Numbered from the stretch's first letter, positions 1 to 9,236 are shown. The stretch is DNA of 61,017 bases from an uncultured Lachnospiraceae bacterium (GCA_910584725.1 CAJUBE010000027.1:1-61017), one strand, 5' to 3'. Numbers and translations are program-made. Notes: generated by a model from the letters alone, not told the origin.

Positions 1-678
1 GGCTGCAACATGCAGTTTGGCGGGGACGACCAGTGGAGCAACATGCTGGGCGGCACGGATCTGATCCGCAGAAAGCTTTCGAAGGACGCTTACGCCATGA
101 CGATTACCCTGCTGATGAACTCTGAGGGGAAAAAGATGGGCAAGACGCAGAAGGGCGCGGTATGGCTTGATCCCGAGAAGACCACTCCCTTTGAGTTTTA
201 CCAGTACTGGCGCAATGTGGACGACGCGGATGTGCTCAAATGCCTGCGGATGCTTACCTTCCTGCCCCTTTCGCAGATCGAGGAGATGGACGGCTGGGAG
301 GGCAGTCAGTTGAACGAGGCAAAGGAGATTCTTGCCTACGAGCTGACCAATCTGGTGCACGGCGAGGAGGAAGCCGGGAAGGCGAGGGAAGCGTCGAAGG
401 CGCTCTTTGCGGGGGGCGGAAGTTCTGAGAATATGCCGACGGCGACTTTGACGGAGGCGGATTATAGAGAGGGAACGATAGACATTTTGGGTATTATAGT
501 GGCGGCAGGGCTGGCGGCGTCCCGCTCCGAGGCACGCAGAGCCGTGGAACAGGGCGGTGTGACCGTGAAGGGTGAGAAGGTGACGGATGTAAAGACCTGC
601 TACACGAAGGAGGAGATTGCGGCGGAAGAGTTTATTGTGAAGAAGGGCAAGAAGAGTTTTAAGAAGATTCTGGCGTAG
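1..678 (+). CDS. tyrS: Tyrosine--tRNA ligase, 3' part (5' end outside window)
   Basis: This is the C-terminal part of a class I tyrosyl-tRNA synthetase, which charges tRNA-Tyr in the cytoplasm. The frame is open from the first base, so the start lies upstream of the window. Visible landmarks are a tyrosine/ATP-pocket stretch (QFGGDDQWSN), the KMSKS-type loop in the form KMGKT, and a C-terminal S4 RNA-binding domain over the last 65 or so residues (SRSEARRAVEQGGVTVKG). About 225 residues are present; bacterial TyrRS is usually near 400. The stop is TAG at 676-678. The family call is firm. Confidence 0.95.
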   Translation, partial: GCNMQFGGDDQWSNMLGGTDLIRRKLSKDAYAMTITLLMNSEGKKMGKTQKGAVWLDPEKTTPFEFYQYWRNVDDADVLKCLRMLTFLPLSQIEEMDGWEGSQLNEAKEILAYELTNLVHGEEEAGKAREASKALFAGGGSSENMPTATLTEADYREGTIDILGIIVAAGLAASRSEARRAVEQGGVTVKGEKVTDVKTCYTKEEIAAEEFIVKKGKKSFKKILA

Positions 679-869
679 GCCGCGAGATCAAAGCGGGCAG
701 GAAATGCCGTTGCCTGAGTCCGAAGCGACTTATATGTGGATTCAAAGTGCGCGGGGATAAACATCTGCAGGTATGTTTGAAGGAAAAGAAATTTCTGTAA
801 AGATGTGTGCAGGGACGACAGAAAAAATAGCATATGTAACGGAAATGGCAGAAGAAAGAGGTGGCAATC

Positions 870-1853
870 ATGGAAAAGAGAGCAAAGGGAAGAACACTCA
901 TGTCCTACGCACCGGATATCAAGGTGGTGGACTGTACGCTGCGGGACGGCGGGCTCGTAAACGATTTCTTTTTTACGGACGAATTTGTCAAGGGATTATA
1001 CCGCGCGAACATCAAAGCGGGCGTGGACTATATGGAGTTCGGCTACAAGGCTTCCAAAGAGATGTTCGATGTGAACAAGTTCGGCAAGTGGAAATTCTGC
1101 GATGATAAGGACATCCGCGCCGTCGTGGGCGATAACAAGACGGATATGAAGATCGGCGTGATGGCGGATGTGGGGCGCTGCGATTTCAGAAAGGATATCC
1201 TGAATAAGAAGGACAGCCCGATTGATCTGGTGCGGGTTGCGACTTATATCAATACCATACCGGCGGCCATTGAAATGATTGAGGACTGCACGAAGAAGGG
1301 ATATGAGACGACGGTCAATATCATGGCGATCTCCAAAGCCAATGAGACCGATCTTGACGCGGCACTTGACCTGCTTGGTCAAAGCAGCGTGGGGACGATC
1401 TATCTCGTGGACAGCTACGGGTCTCTGTACCCGGAGCAGGTAAGGCGTCTTGCGGACAAGTATCTGGAGGTGGCGGCCAAGTACGGGAAAAAAGTCGGCA
1501 TCCATGCGCATAACAACCAGCAGCTTGCCTTTGCCAATACGACGGAAGTAGTCATCATGGGCGTCAGTTATCTGGACGCCACGGTGAACGGCATGGGGCG
1601 GGGCTGTGGAAACTGCCCGAGCGAACTGCTTCTGGGCTTTTTGAAGAACCCAAAGTACAATGTGAATCCGATTCTTCGCTTTATCGAGAGGGAGATCAAC
1701 CCGCTCAAGGAATCCGGGCTGACATGGGGGTATGATGTGCCTTACCTGCTGACGGGGCTTTTAAATCAGCACCCGAAGTCTGCGATCCAGTTTATGAAGG
1801 AGAACAGAAAGGATTATTACGAGTTTTATCTGGAACTGCTGGAGAGCTTCTAA
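870..1853 (+). CDS. DRE-TIM metallolyase-type aldolase (HMG-CoA lyase / 4-hydroxy-2-oxovalerate aldolase-like)
   Basis: The 327-residue protein belongs to the pyruvate-carboxyltransferase/HMGL-like TIM-barrel family. Two metal-site signatures are visible: TLRDGG near the N-terminus and IHAHNN near residue 215, followed by a glycine-rich loop (NGMGRGCGNCPSE). Such enzymes do metal-dependent aldol cleavage or condensation; the substrate cannot be read from sequence. I prefer the ATG at 870, with AGAGGTGG five bases before it; an in-frame GTG at 861 adds three residues. It stands alone between tyrS and the lysozyme gene, with 190 bp of non-coding DNA upstream. Confidence 0.85.
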   Translation: MEKRAKGRTLMSYAPDIKVVDCTLRDGGLVNDFFFTDEFVKGLYRANIKAGVDYMEFGYKASKEMFDVNKFGKWKFCDDKDIRAVVGDNKTDMKIGVMADVGRCDFRKDILNKKDSPIDLVRVATYINTIPAAIEMIEDCTKKGYETTVNIMAISKANETDLDAALDLLGQSSVGTIYLVDSYGSLYPEQVRRLADKYLEVAAKYGKKVGIHAHNNQQLAFANTTEVVIMGVSYLDATVNGMGRGCGNCPSELLLGFLKNPKYNVNPILRFIEREINPLKESGLTWGYDVPYLLTGLLNQHPKSAIQFMKENRKDYYEFYLELLESF

Positions 1854-1965
1854 TAAAATATCGGATGATATTTAGTTTGCTATGTGGTAGAATATGCAGA
1901 TACTTATGGCGGCGTGCTGACTGGAAGATAAGAAAGCAGACTGGAAAATACAGAGGAGATGTGCA

Positions 1966-3675
1966 GTGAAATCGCGTGAAGATGACGATCTGGAGTTTAT
2001 GGATCTGGATGATGAAGAATACGAGCTGTCGGCGGAGGCAGAAGATCAGGACGACGAGGAGGAATTGTTTGACGAGGAGCTTGACGAGCGGACACTCCGG
2101 TTTGTGCACAGAGTGCTGTTTCCTTCTGTCATCGGGCTTGTGGCTGTGATTGTCGTGGTGGCTGCGGTCTTTCTGTTTCGGGGAAATAAAGATGCGGGGG
2201 ACGAGGCGGCGCCTGCGATGAAAGATATTTCTGAGGAGCGGGAGACGGAGCAGGACTTGGAACAGGCGGAAGCGAGTGACGATTCGCAGGGGACACAGGA
2301 AGATACTTCGCAGAGTGCAGAACCGTCGGATTCTTCGGAGGATGCTGTGGCGGACGGGGAGGACGAGGCGTCTGCACAGGAAGAAAACGATCCCGAGACG
2401 GAGACGATGAGCACCGAGCAGGGCACCGAGGTGGACGTGAGCAAACTTCTTTCCTCCGAGGCGGCGGCGGAGACTGACGAGATCACCTTTGGCATCGATG
2501 TGGCAAGGTATCAGGGAACCATCGATTGGGCGCAGGTGGCATCGTCAGGCGTTGACTTTGCCATGGTGCGGGTGGGCTACCGCATGGACGCAAGCCGGGA
2601 GATTGTGGCCGACAATAACGCCCGTTATAATATGCAGGAAGCGCAGAAAAACGGCATTAAGGTGGGAGCTTATTTCTTTTCCACCGCTGTCAATGAGGAG
2701 GAAGCGAAGGCGGAGGCGGATTGGACGGCCGATTACATTTCACAGTATCAGATCACGTATCCCGTAGCCTATGACTGCGAGGGCTTTGAGCGGGAAGGCA
2801 GCGCGCAGTACGGTCTGTCTGCGGCGCAGAGGACAGACATAGCCATCGCTTTTCTGAATAGAATTTATGAGAGGGGCTATACACCCATGTTCTATTCTTC
2901 CATGAATGAGATGACGGGCGATGCGAAGTGGGAGACTTCCCGGATTGAGAAAAACTATCGCATCTGGGTTTCCCAGTATCCGTCGGCTCCCTATCCCCAG
3001 ACGGAAAAGTCTTCCTACGGCGGCGCCCATGCCATGTGGCAGTACACGAACCGGGGGACGGTGGCGGGGATTAGCCAGCCTGTGGACGTCAATATCGCCT
3101 ATTTTGGCTATGAAGGTACCGCCGGTGCGCAGAGTGAAGAAACACCGGAGGAGGCTAGCGCGGATGTGGAGGCGCTTATGCCGTTTACCGCGGTGGAGGA
3201 GGAAGTGACCGCCAAAGATTCCACCAACCTGCGCAATATCCCGAGTCAGGGGGACGACAGCACGGTAGTGTATACCCTGAAAAACGGGGAGACGGTTAAG
3301 AGAACGGGCGTGAGCGACAGCGGCTGGTCAAGGCTCATCTATAACGACCAGACGGTTTATGCCGTGAGCAGCTATCTTACCACAGACCTGGGCTATCAGG
3401 CGCCGAAGCAGGAGACACAGGAGGGCGCGGGAAGCGGCGATGGACTCAAGACAAAATTTGCCGACAGAAACGAGCAGGTGACGGCGAAGATTGAGGTGAA
3501 TCTGCGGGCGCTTCCCAGCGTGACAAATCCGGACGCAGTGGTGGTGGCGGTACTGCACAATGGAGAATACGCCACAAGGACGGGAATCAATGAAGATTAT
3601 GGATGGTCGCGGGTAGAGTATAACGGGCAGACACTGTATGCTATAAGCAGTTACCTTCGCGCGGACAATGAGTAG
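1966..3675 (+). CDS. Membrane-anchored GH25 lysozyme with two SH3-like repeats
   Basis: The 569-residue protein probably cleaves peptidoglycan outside the cell. It has a very acidic N-terminal tail (residues 1-45), one membrane segment (about 51-71), an acidic low-complexity linker to about residue 165, and a GH25 muramidase domain starting at FGIDVARYQG (about 172-380). Two related bacterial SH3 modules follow (about 400-460 and 500-565), each with an NLR core and a GWSR/GWSRV turn. The start is GTG at 1966 with GAGGAG upstream. The N-in anchor implies an extracellular catalytic part. The two SH3 copies look like an internal duplication and probably bind the wall. A two-hairpin repeat begins right after the stop. 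Confidence 0.9.
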   Translation: MKSREDDDLEFMDLDDEEYELSAEAEDQDDEEELFDEELDERTLRFVHRVLFPSVIGLVAVIVVVAAVFLFRGNKDAGDEAAPAMKDISEERETEQDLEQAEASDDSQGTQEDTSQSAEPSDSSEDAVADGEDEASAQEENDPETETMSTEQGTEVDVSKLLSSEAAAETDEITFGIDVARYQGTIDWAQVASSGVDFAMVRVGYRMDASREIVADNNARYNMQEAQKNGIKVGAYFFSTAVNEEEAKAEADWTADYISQYQITYPVAYDCEGFEREGSAQYGLSAAQRTDIAIAFLNRIYERGYTPMFYSSMNEMTGDAKWETSRIEKNYRIWVSQYPSAPYPQTEKSSYGGAHAMWQYTNRGTVAGISQPVDVNIAYFGYEGTAGAQSEETPEEASADVEALMPFTAVEEEVTAKDSTNLRNIPSQGDDSTVVYTLKNGETVKRTGVSDSGWSRLIYNDQTVYAVSSYLTTDLGYQAPKQETQEGAGSGDGLKTKFADRNEQVTAKIEVNLRALPSVTNPDAVVVAVLHNGEYATRTGINEDYGWSRVEYNGQTLYAISSYLRADNE

Positions 3676-3792
3676 TGTGAGAAGTACTTCTAGCCGCTCA
3701 CAGCAGAGGCTGTTTCGCAAAGTTAGCAAAGCTGACTTGGAAGTACTAGGTCTCACACGGGAGAATGCCTGAAATACGGCATTCTCCGCATA
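3676..3792. repeat. Two-hairpin intergenic repeat, copy 1
   Basis: It begins one base after the lysozyme stop codon. Hairpin 1 spans 3676-3757, with outer arms TGTGAGA/TCTCACA and inner arms AGTACTTC/GAAGTACT. Hairpin 2 is a perfect 10-bp stem, GGAGAATGCC (3760-3769) against GGCATTCTCC (3778-3787), with an 8-base loop. The same pair of hairpins recurs at 7520-7614 and 16269-16363, each time directly after a stop codon. It may terminate or protect 3' ends; no long T-run follows. Confidence 0.8.
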
Positions 3793-3801
3793 GATTTGAG
3801 A

Positions 3802-3831
3802 TTCCGCGAAGCGGAATCATGGCGGTTAGCG
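3802..3831. repeat. Short hairpin and dispersed repeat segment
   Basis: ATTCCGC-GAA-GCGGAAT forms a perfect 7-bp hairpin at 3802-3818. The stretch GCGGAATCATGGCGGTTAG that overlaps it occurs again near 22,697-22,715 upstream of glgB, and a partial copy lies near 16,502. The function is unknown. Confidence 0.5.
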
Positions 3832-3902
3832 TGCACTACGGACAAGCGAAACGAGGAGCTTGTGCACTGCGGAAATCATAAAAGACTGGAGGAAGGTTCC
3901 AT

Positions 3903-4757
3903 ATGAGAACAGTAATAGAAAAGCAGCAGTTCGATGAAGAACGGGCGCTATATAATCTGCGGGAAGCGGACGTAAAGAATTGTGTTTTTGCCGGTCCGGC
4001 GGACGGGGAGTCGGTTTTGAAAGAATCCCGGGATGTGAATCTGACAGATTGTACGTTCTCTCTGCGATATCCCCTGTGGCATGTGAAAAAGTTTTTCATG
4101 GATCATTCGACCATGGATGAGCTGACGAGGGCGGCCATCTGGTATGCGTCGGACGGTACGATAAAGGATTCGATCCTTGGCGGCATTAAGGCGGTGAGGG
4201 AATGCGAGAGGATCAGTCTGGCGAACTGTCGTATCGTGTCACAGGAGTTTGGCTGGAAGTCGTCTGAGATTGTGTTGACGGATTCGGAGATTGAGTCGGA
4301 ATACCTGTTCTTTGACAGCAGGGACGTGAAGCTTGATCGGGTGAAGATGAAGGGAAAATATTCCTTCCAGTATATGAAAAATTTGGAAATTACGGACTGC
4401 GTGCTGGACACAAAGGATGCATTCTGGCACAGCGAGAATGTGACAGTCAGAAATTCCGTGGTAAAAGGAGAATATCTGGCATGGTTTTCCGACGGCCTGA
4501 CCCTGATTGACTGCAAAATCATAGGGACGCAGCCGTTATGTTACTGTAAGAATCTGAAGCTGATTAACTGCACCATGGAGGATACGGATCTATCCTTTGA
4601 GTATTCGGATGTGGAAGCGGACGTGAAGGGGCATGTAATTTCCATCAAAAATCCGAAATCCGGAATCATCACGGTGGACAGTGTGGGAGAAATTATCAGG
4701 GAAGCACCTGTTATGGAATGTACAGGTAAAATTATGATTCGGGAAAATAACGGGTGA
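3903..4757 (+). CDS. DUF3737 family protein, predicted right-handed beta-helix
   Basis: The 284-residue protein is built of short repeats such as SRDVNLTDCTF, SEIVLTDSEI, SENVTVRNSVV and KNLKLINCTM. These match the DUF3737 family and the stacked strands of a right-handed parallel beta-helix. There is no signal peptide, so it is probably cytoplasmic. The biochemical role is unknown. The ATG at 3903 follows GGAGGAAGG. The gene is convergent with aroC, and a strong inverted repeat separates the two. Confidence 0.8.
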   Translation: MRTVIEKQQFDEERALYNLREADVKNCVFAGPADGESVLKESRDVNLTDCTFSLRYPLWHVKKFFMDHSTMDELTRAAIWYASDGTIKDSILGGIKAVRECERISLANCRIVSQEFGWKSSEIVLTDSEIESEYLFFDSRDVKLDRVKMKGKYSFQYMKNLEITDCVLDTKDAFWHSENVTVRNSVVKGEYLAWFSDGLTLIDCKIIGTQPLCYCKNLKLINCTMEDTDLSFEYSDVEADVKGHVISIKNPKSGIITVDSVGEIIREAPVMECTGKIMIRENNG

Positions 4758-4866
4758 TAACACGAAAATAGCTGGTGTTACCAAACGATTTTAAATTGGT
4801 GTCTGGTACTTTCGGGTGGTTGACTTAAGTTGGGTTATATCGTGTGTGACAAGAAAGAAAAAATGA

Positions 4867-4913
4867 AAAACACGCCATATATTAAAATATATTTTAATAT
4901 ATGGCGTGTTTTT
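4867..4913. terminator. Bidirectional terminator between DUF3737 gene and aroC
   Basis: A near-perfect inverted repeat of about 23 bp per arm is centred near 4890. Its outer arms are AAAAACACGCCATATATT and AATATATGGCGTGTTTTT, so each strand ends in a T-run. It sits between convergent genes, as expected for a shared intrinsic terminator. Confidence 0.85.
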
Positions 4914-4922
4914 CTTCTTGCT

Positions 4923-6023
4923 TTAATTTTTATAGATGGTTTTCAGATGATCCATTCTGGCTCCAGCATTGACAAGAAGCGCGTCCAATAGAGTGATGGC
5001 GGCCATGCTTTCCACCACGACGACAGCTCTGGGCACAATGACGGGATCGTGACGGCCTTTGATGGAGATGCTGACTTCCTCGTGATTCCGGTTTACGGTG
5101 TCCTGCGGGGAAAAGATGGAGGGCGTAGGCTTTATGTGGGCGCGCAGCACGATCTGCGAGCCGTCGCTGATGCCCCCGAGAATGCCTCCCGCATGGTTGG
5201 AGGCTTTCACGACCTGTCCGTCCTTTATGCGGAAGGGATCGTTGTTGGAGGAGCCGTTTCGGGTGGAGACCTCTATGCCGTCACCGATTTCCACGGCCTT
5301 GACGGCTCCCACGGACATCACAGCTTTTGCCAGATTGGCGTCCAGCTTCTCAAAAACGGGGTCGCCCAGACCGGCCGGTACGCCGTCTATCACGCACTCA
5401 ATGACGCCCCCCGCGGAGTCGTAATTACTCATGCAGTCCGACAAATATTTTTCGGCGCGGGCGGAGGCGTTCCAATCCGGCATGGACGTGGGCGTTTCCA
5501 GGATGGCGTCCGCGTCAAAGGAGGCCGGGTCGATGCTGATAGGCCCGATGGATTTTGTGTAGGCCGTAAGGCGTATGCCGAACTCGGAGAGAGCCTTTGC
5601 GGCAATAGCCCCCGCGGCCACGCGGCCGATGGTTTCCCGCCCGGAGGAGCGTCCACCACCCCGGTAGTCGCGGAAGCCGTATTTTTCGTCAAAGGTATAG
5701 TCGGCGTGACCGGGGCGGTAGCATGCGGCGATTTCCGAATAATCCTTAGAACGCTGCGAGGTGTTTCGGACGAGCAGCGAAATGGGGGTTCCTGTGGTTT
5801 TTCCCTCAAAGACACCGGAGAGAATTTCCACGGCGTCCGCTTCCTTGCGGGGGGTACTGATCCGGCTTTGTCCCGGCTTTCGTCTGTCCAAATATAACTG
5901 AATATCGTTTTCTGTGAGTGGTAATCCGGCGGGACAGCCGTCCACAACAACGCCAAGTCCGGCGCCGTGGGACTCGCCCCAGGTAGTGATTCGATAGATA
6001 ATTCCCAGTGTTGAGCCTGCCAT
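4923..6023 (-). CDS. aroC: Chorismate synthase
   Basis: The 366-residue enzyme converts 5-enolpyruvylshikimate 3-phosphate to chorismate, using reduced FMN, as the last step of the shikimate pathway. The family signatures are clear: GESHGAGLGVVVDGCPAG at the N-terminus, a central RGGGRSSGRET, and GILGGISDG further on. The length matches the family. The start ATG (complement of 6021-6023) is preceded by AGGAAAGGA. It stands alone, convergent with the DUF3737 gene and divergent from the carboxypeptidase gene. Confidence 0.97.
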   Translation of the reverse strand: MAGSTLGIIYRITTWGESHGAGLGVVVDGCPAGLPLTENDIQLYLDRRKPGQSRISTPRKEADAVEILSGVFEGKTTGTPISLLVRNTSQRSKDYSEIAACYRPGHADYTFDEKYGFRDYRGGGRSSGRETIGRVAAGAIAAKALSEFGIRLTAYTKSIGPISIDPASFDADAILETPTSMPDWNASARAEKYLSDCMSNYDSAGGVIECVIDGVPAGLGDPVFEKLDANLAKAVMSVGAVKAVEIGDGIEVSTRNGSSNNDPFRIKDGQVVKASNHAGGILGGISDGSQIVLRAHIKPTPSIFSPQDTVNRNHEEVSISIKGRHDPVIVPRAVVVVESMAAITLLDALLVNAGARMDHLKTIYKN

Positions 6024-6382
6024 TGTCTGATCCTTTCCTGAACTGTGTGAAATTTTCTGAAAACATCATGCAGGATATCCTGCAAAATTAAATTGCACAT
6101 GAAATATAAAATGTACAATTAAATACAATTGCTGCTGCGACGGCACCGCCATTGTGTTCGATAAAAAGCATAACACGGTAAATGTTTGAGAAAAAGTGCG
6201 GTTTTGTCCGTATTCAGCATATCATATTCTGTTTAAAATGCAAGGGCAGCGTATGAAAAAACAAAGGTGAGAAAATAGGTGTGATGGAGGAAAAAGGAGA
6301 AAGGCGGAAAGAAAAAAATCAAATCAACGAGGAAAAGAAGTAAAAAAAGAGAGAAATATGACAGATTTACATAAAAAAGGGG
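6024..6382. other. Divergent intergenic region, aroC / carboxypeptidase gene
   Basis: There is no gene in this stretch. It holds a perfect 16-bp palindrome, TGCAGGATATCCTGCA (6069-6084), about 45 bp upstream of the aroC start, and a long purine-rich tract on the plus strand from about 6264 to 6358. Several AT-rich hexamers could be the aroC promoter, but none with good spacing stands out. Confidence 0.6.
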
Positions 6383-6410
6383 TGTACAAATAAATTTTAT
6401 GTGTTATGAT
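6383..6410 (+). promoter_or_regulatory. Sigma-A-type promoter for the carboxypeptidase gene
   Basis: TGTACA (6383-6388) and TATGAT (6405-6410) are separated by 16 bp. Transcription would begin near 6417. That lies downstream of an in-frame ATG at 6399, which supports the ATG at 6450 as the true start. Confidence 0.6.
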
Positions 6411-6449
6411 ATAAGACAGAATTCCAGACAGATAAGATTTGAGGATTGC

Positions 6450-7517
6450 ATGGAAAAAACATTTCGACAAAAAATAATAACATACTTTACCGGTGCGGCC
6501 AAGAAAAACAGATTATTGAAATATCCCTGTCTGGCAGGGATGTCGGTGGCGCTTATTTTCTATTATATAGGAATGCATTTTCTTAATAACGGGAAGCGCT
6601 ACGCCAGCATGTTGTTTGTGGTCGTCTTTTTTATGAGTAGCTGCAGCTTTTCCTTTGCCGTGTTTGCGGAGCGCACCGGATTTACCAGCGCGCAGGAAAC
6701 TTACAGTGCGATTGTGGAAACCTCGGATGTCTCGCTGGCGGAAGTGGAGCCGGTGAATCCGGAGGTGGAGGAGATTTTGGAGGAGGGGAATGCCGTTTCC
6801 TCGGAACATGACGTGGAAGCGGAAACCTACACGCTGGATGATCTGCTGGCGCAGCATCATGAGCACGATCATAATGCGGAGCAACATGAGGATTATGCAC
6901 AGGCGGCATCGAAGACAGGTGCAGGAACAGATGCGGAACTTACTTTTGACAGCTCTGACTGGAGTCTTGTACTGATTAATAAACAGCACCCCATTCCCGA
7001 TGATTATGATTTCAAGCTGGGAACCTTTACGTCGGGTATGCGCTGCGATGAGCGTGTGATCGAAGACCTTCTGCTTATGATGCAGGCGGCGAAGAAGGAT
7101 GGCTTAAATCTGGTGGTGAGATCTCCGTATCGGACGTCAGATCATCAGGAGGATAATTTTGACAACAGAATCAAATCCTACATGAGACAAGGGTTATCCT
7201 ATATGGAAGCTTACAAGGCGACTTCCATAGTCATCACGGTTCCCGGATGCAGTGAGCATGAGGTGGGCCTGGCGTTTGATATCACCTCAGACAGCTTTAT
7301 CGAGCTGAAGCGGGGGTTCGCGGATACGGAGGAGGGTAAGTGGCTTGAGGAGCACAGTTACGAGTACGGGTTTATCCTGCGCTATCCTTCCGGCAAGGAG
7401 TACATCACCGGTATCGAGTATGAGCCGTGGCATTTTCGCTATGTGGGCCGTGAGGCGGCTGCCACGATGAAGAACGAGGGGCTTTGTCTGGAGGAGTTCT
7501 GGGATAAATATTTGTGA
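6450..7517 (+). CDS. D-alanyl-D-alanine carboxypeptidase, peptidase M15B (VanY/DacB-like)
   Basis: The 355-residue protein probably trims the terminal D-Ala of peptidoglycan stem peptides outside the membrane. Two hydrophobic stretches (about residues 25-43 and 50-70) form an anchor. They are followed by an acidic, His-rich linker and a C-terminal M15B domain. Zinc/catalytic signatures are SEHEVGLAFD and EPWHFRYVG, preceded by SPYRTSDHQ. The ATG at 6450 has GAGG five bases upstream; an upstream in-frame ATG at 6399 falls before the predicted transcription start. The His-rich run in the linker (residues HHEHDHNAEQHE) might bind metal, which is an inference. A two-hairpin repeat follows. Confidence 0.9.
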   Translation: MEKTFRQKIITYFTGAAKKNRLLKYPCLAGMSVALIFYYIGMHFLNNGKRYASMLFVVVFFMSSCSFSFAVFAERTGFTSAQETYSAIVETSDVSLAEVEPVNPEVEEILEEGNAVSSEHDVEAETYTLDDLLAQHHEHDHNAEQHEDYAQAASKTGAGTDAELTFDSSDWSLVLINKQHPIPDDYDFKLGTFTSGMRCDERVIEDLLLMMQAAKKDGLNLVVRSPYRTSDHQEDNFDNRIKSYMRQGLSYMEAYKATSIVITVPGCSEHEVGLAFDITSDSFIELKRGFADTEEGKWLEEHSYEYGFILRYPSGKEYITGIEYEPWHFRYVGREAAATMKNEGLCLEEFWDKYL

Positions 7518-7519
7518 TA

Positions 7520-7614
7520 GGGTGAAAAGAAGTTCTAGCCGCTCACAGTAGAGGCTGTTTCGCGGAGAACTTCTAAGTTTCACCCAGGAGAATGCCTGAA
7601 ATGCGGCATTCTCC
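7520..7614. repeat. Two-hairpin intergenic repeat, copy 2
   Basis: Hairpin 1 (7520-7585) pairs GGGTGAAA with TTTCACCC and GAAGTTC with GAACTTC. Hairpin 2 pairs GGAGAATGCC (7587-7596) with GGCATTCTCC (7605-7614). The loop of hairpin 1 (GCCGCTCACAGTAGAGGC) is nearly the same as in copy 1. The element lies three bases after the carboxypeptidase stop and runs up to the tgt leader. Confidence 0.8.
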
Positions 7615-7653
7615 GCATTGAGTTACAGTAGGGCTGTGATATGGAGAATTAGT

Positions 7654-8805
7654 ATGTATCGGATTTTGAAACAGGAAGGCAGGGCGAAGCGAGCCGAATT
7701 TACGACAGTACACGGCACGATTCAGACCCCTGTCTTTATGAATGTAGGGACGGTGGCGGCCATCAAGGGCGCGGTATCAACGGAGGATCTGGAGCAGATC
7801 GGCACGCAGGTGGAGCTGTCCAATACTTACCATCTGCATGTGAGGCCGGGAGACCAAATCATCAGGGAGCTGGGCGGCCTGCATAAATTTATGTCGTGGA
7901 ACCGACCGATTCTCACGGATTCCGGCGGGTTTCAGGTGTTTTCTCTGGCGGGGCTTCGGCGGATTAAGGAGGAGGGAGTGTATTTTCATTCCCATATTGA
8001 CGGCCGCAAGATTTTTATGGGGCCGGAGGAGAGTATGCAGATTCAGAGTAACCTCGCTTCCACGATAGCCATGGCGTTCGATGAGTGCCCGCCGAGTATG
8101 GCGGAGAGAAAATATGTGGAGGATTCCGTGGCGCGCACGACCAGATGGCTGGTCCGCTGTAAGCGGGAGATGGATCGTCTGAACGGGCTGGAGGACACCA
8201 TAAATAAAGAACAACTGTTATTTGGAATTAATCAGGGGGCGGTGTTTGACGATATCCGCATAGAGCACGCAAAGCAGATTGCGGCGCTTGACTGTGACGG
8301 GTATGCGCTGGGCGGCCTTGCGGTGGGGGAGAGCCATGAGCAGATGTATCATGTGATCGAGGAGACAGTGCCTCACCTGCCGGCAGACAAACCTACCTAT
8401 CTAATGGGGGTCGGGACACCGGCAAACATTCTGGAGGCCGTGGAGCGGGGCGTGGATTTCTTTGATTGTGTGTATCCCACGAGAAACGGCCGGCACGGCC
8501 ACCTGTATACGAACCATGGGAAGCTAAACCTCTTTAACGCGAAATATGAGACGGACGACAGACCCGTCGAGGAGGGGTGTCCCTGCCCGGCGTGCAGACG
8601 GTACTCCCGGGCTTATATCAGACATCTTCTGAAGGCGAAAGAGATGCTGGGTATGCGGCTGTGCGTGCTGCATAATCTTTTCTTCTATAATACGATGATG
8701 ACGGAGATACGGGACGCGCTGGACGAGGGACGCTTCGCGGCATACAAGAGAGGGAAGCTGGCCGGGATGCAGATGTCGGGCGCAGAAGACGGCGGAAACC
8801 ATTAA
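7654..8805 (+). CDS. tgt: Queuine/preQ1 tRNA-ribosyltransferase
   Basis: The 383-residue enzyme exchanges guanine for the queuosine precursor preQ1 at the wobble position of GUN-anticodon tRNAs. Visible signatures are DSGGFQVFSL near the N-terminus, GGLAVGE and VYPTRNGRHG in the middle, and the zinc site CPCPACRRYSRAYIRHL near the C-terminus. The start chosen is ATG 7654, preceded by GGAG; an upstream TTG at 7618 would overlap the repeat. It is followed by yajC, a pairing common in bacteria, although a separate promoter precedes yajC here. Confidence 0.96.
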   Translation: MYRILKQEGRAKRAEFTTVHGTIQTPVFMNVGTVAAIKGAVSTEDLEQIGTQVELSNTYHLHVRPGDQIIRELGGLHKFMSWNRPILTDSGGFQVFSLAGLRRIKEEGVYFHSHIDGRKIFMGPEESMQIQSNLASTIAMAFDECPPSMAERKYVEDSVARTTRWLVRCKREMDRLNGLEDTINKEQLLFGINQGAVFDDIRIEHAKQIAALDCDGYALGGLAVGESHEQMYHVIEETVPHLPADKPTYLMGVGTPANILEAVERGVDFFDCVYPTRNGRHGHLYTNHGKLNLFNAKYETDDRPVEEGCPCPACRRYSRAYIRHLLKAKEMLGMRLCVLHNLFFYNTMMTEIRDALDEGRFAAYKRGKLAGMQMSGAEDGGNH

Positions 8806-8832
8806 AGGTTTGTGAAATTTTCAGGAAGGGAC

Positions 8833-8861
8833 TTGTTTTTCCACGTCAGGTTGTGTATGAT
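8833..8861 (+). promoter_or_regulatory. Putative promoter upstream of yajC
   Basis: TTGTTT (8833-8838) and TATGAT (8856-8861) are separated by 17 bp, about 40 bp before the yajC start. Confidence 0.5.
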
Positions 8862-8902
8862 ATGCAATAGTGTTTTAGTGATTAAATAACGGAGGAAATG
8901 GT

Positions 8903-9220
8903 ATGAGATTATTGTTAACGGCTGATGCAGCGGGGGCTGCTACCGGTGGCGGCATGATTATGGTTATCTATATTGTCATCATTGTTGCGTTCATGTATTT
9001 TATTATGATCCGCCCGCAGAAGAAGGAACAGAAGAGAGTGGCGGCGATGCTGGCGGATATGACGGTAGGCGATTGTGTGCTGACCAGCAGCGGCTTTTAC
9101 GGGATTGTGATTGACATTACCGACGACACGGTGATCGTTGAGTTCGGCAGCAACAAGAACTGCCGCATTCCCATGCAGAAGTCTGCGATTGCGCAGGTTG
9201 AGAAAGCGGAGGCTGAGTAG
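8903..9220 (+). CDS. yajC: Preprotein translocase subunit YajC
   Basis: This 105-residue protein has one membrane helix (about residues 18-37) followed by the family signature FMYFIMIRPQKKEQKR and a short cytoplasmic domain with VGDCVLTSSGFYG. YajC associates with SecDF and the SecYEG channel. The start ATG follows GGAGGAAATGGT. Length and layout are typical. Confidence 0.95.
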   Translation: MRLLLTADAAGAATGGGMIMVIYIVIIVAFMYFIMIRPQKKEQKRVAAMLADMTVGDCVLTSSGFYGIVIDITDDTVIVEFGSNKNCRIPMQKSAIAQVEKAEAE

Positions 9221-9236
9221 AGGGAAAGACGGATCG

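Noticed and set aside
5049..5897. 282-codon plus-strand frame opposite aroC
   Set aside because: It lies wholly within a certain chorismate synthase gene, has no ribosome site and no recognisable protein features.
6399..6449. Upstream ATG 6399 as start of the carboxypeptidase
   Set aside because: It lies before the predicted transcription start (-10 at 6405-6410) and has no well-spaced ribosome site; ATG 6450 has GAGG.
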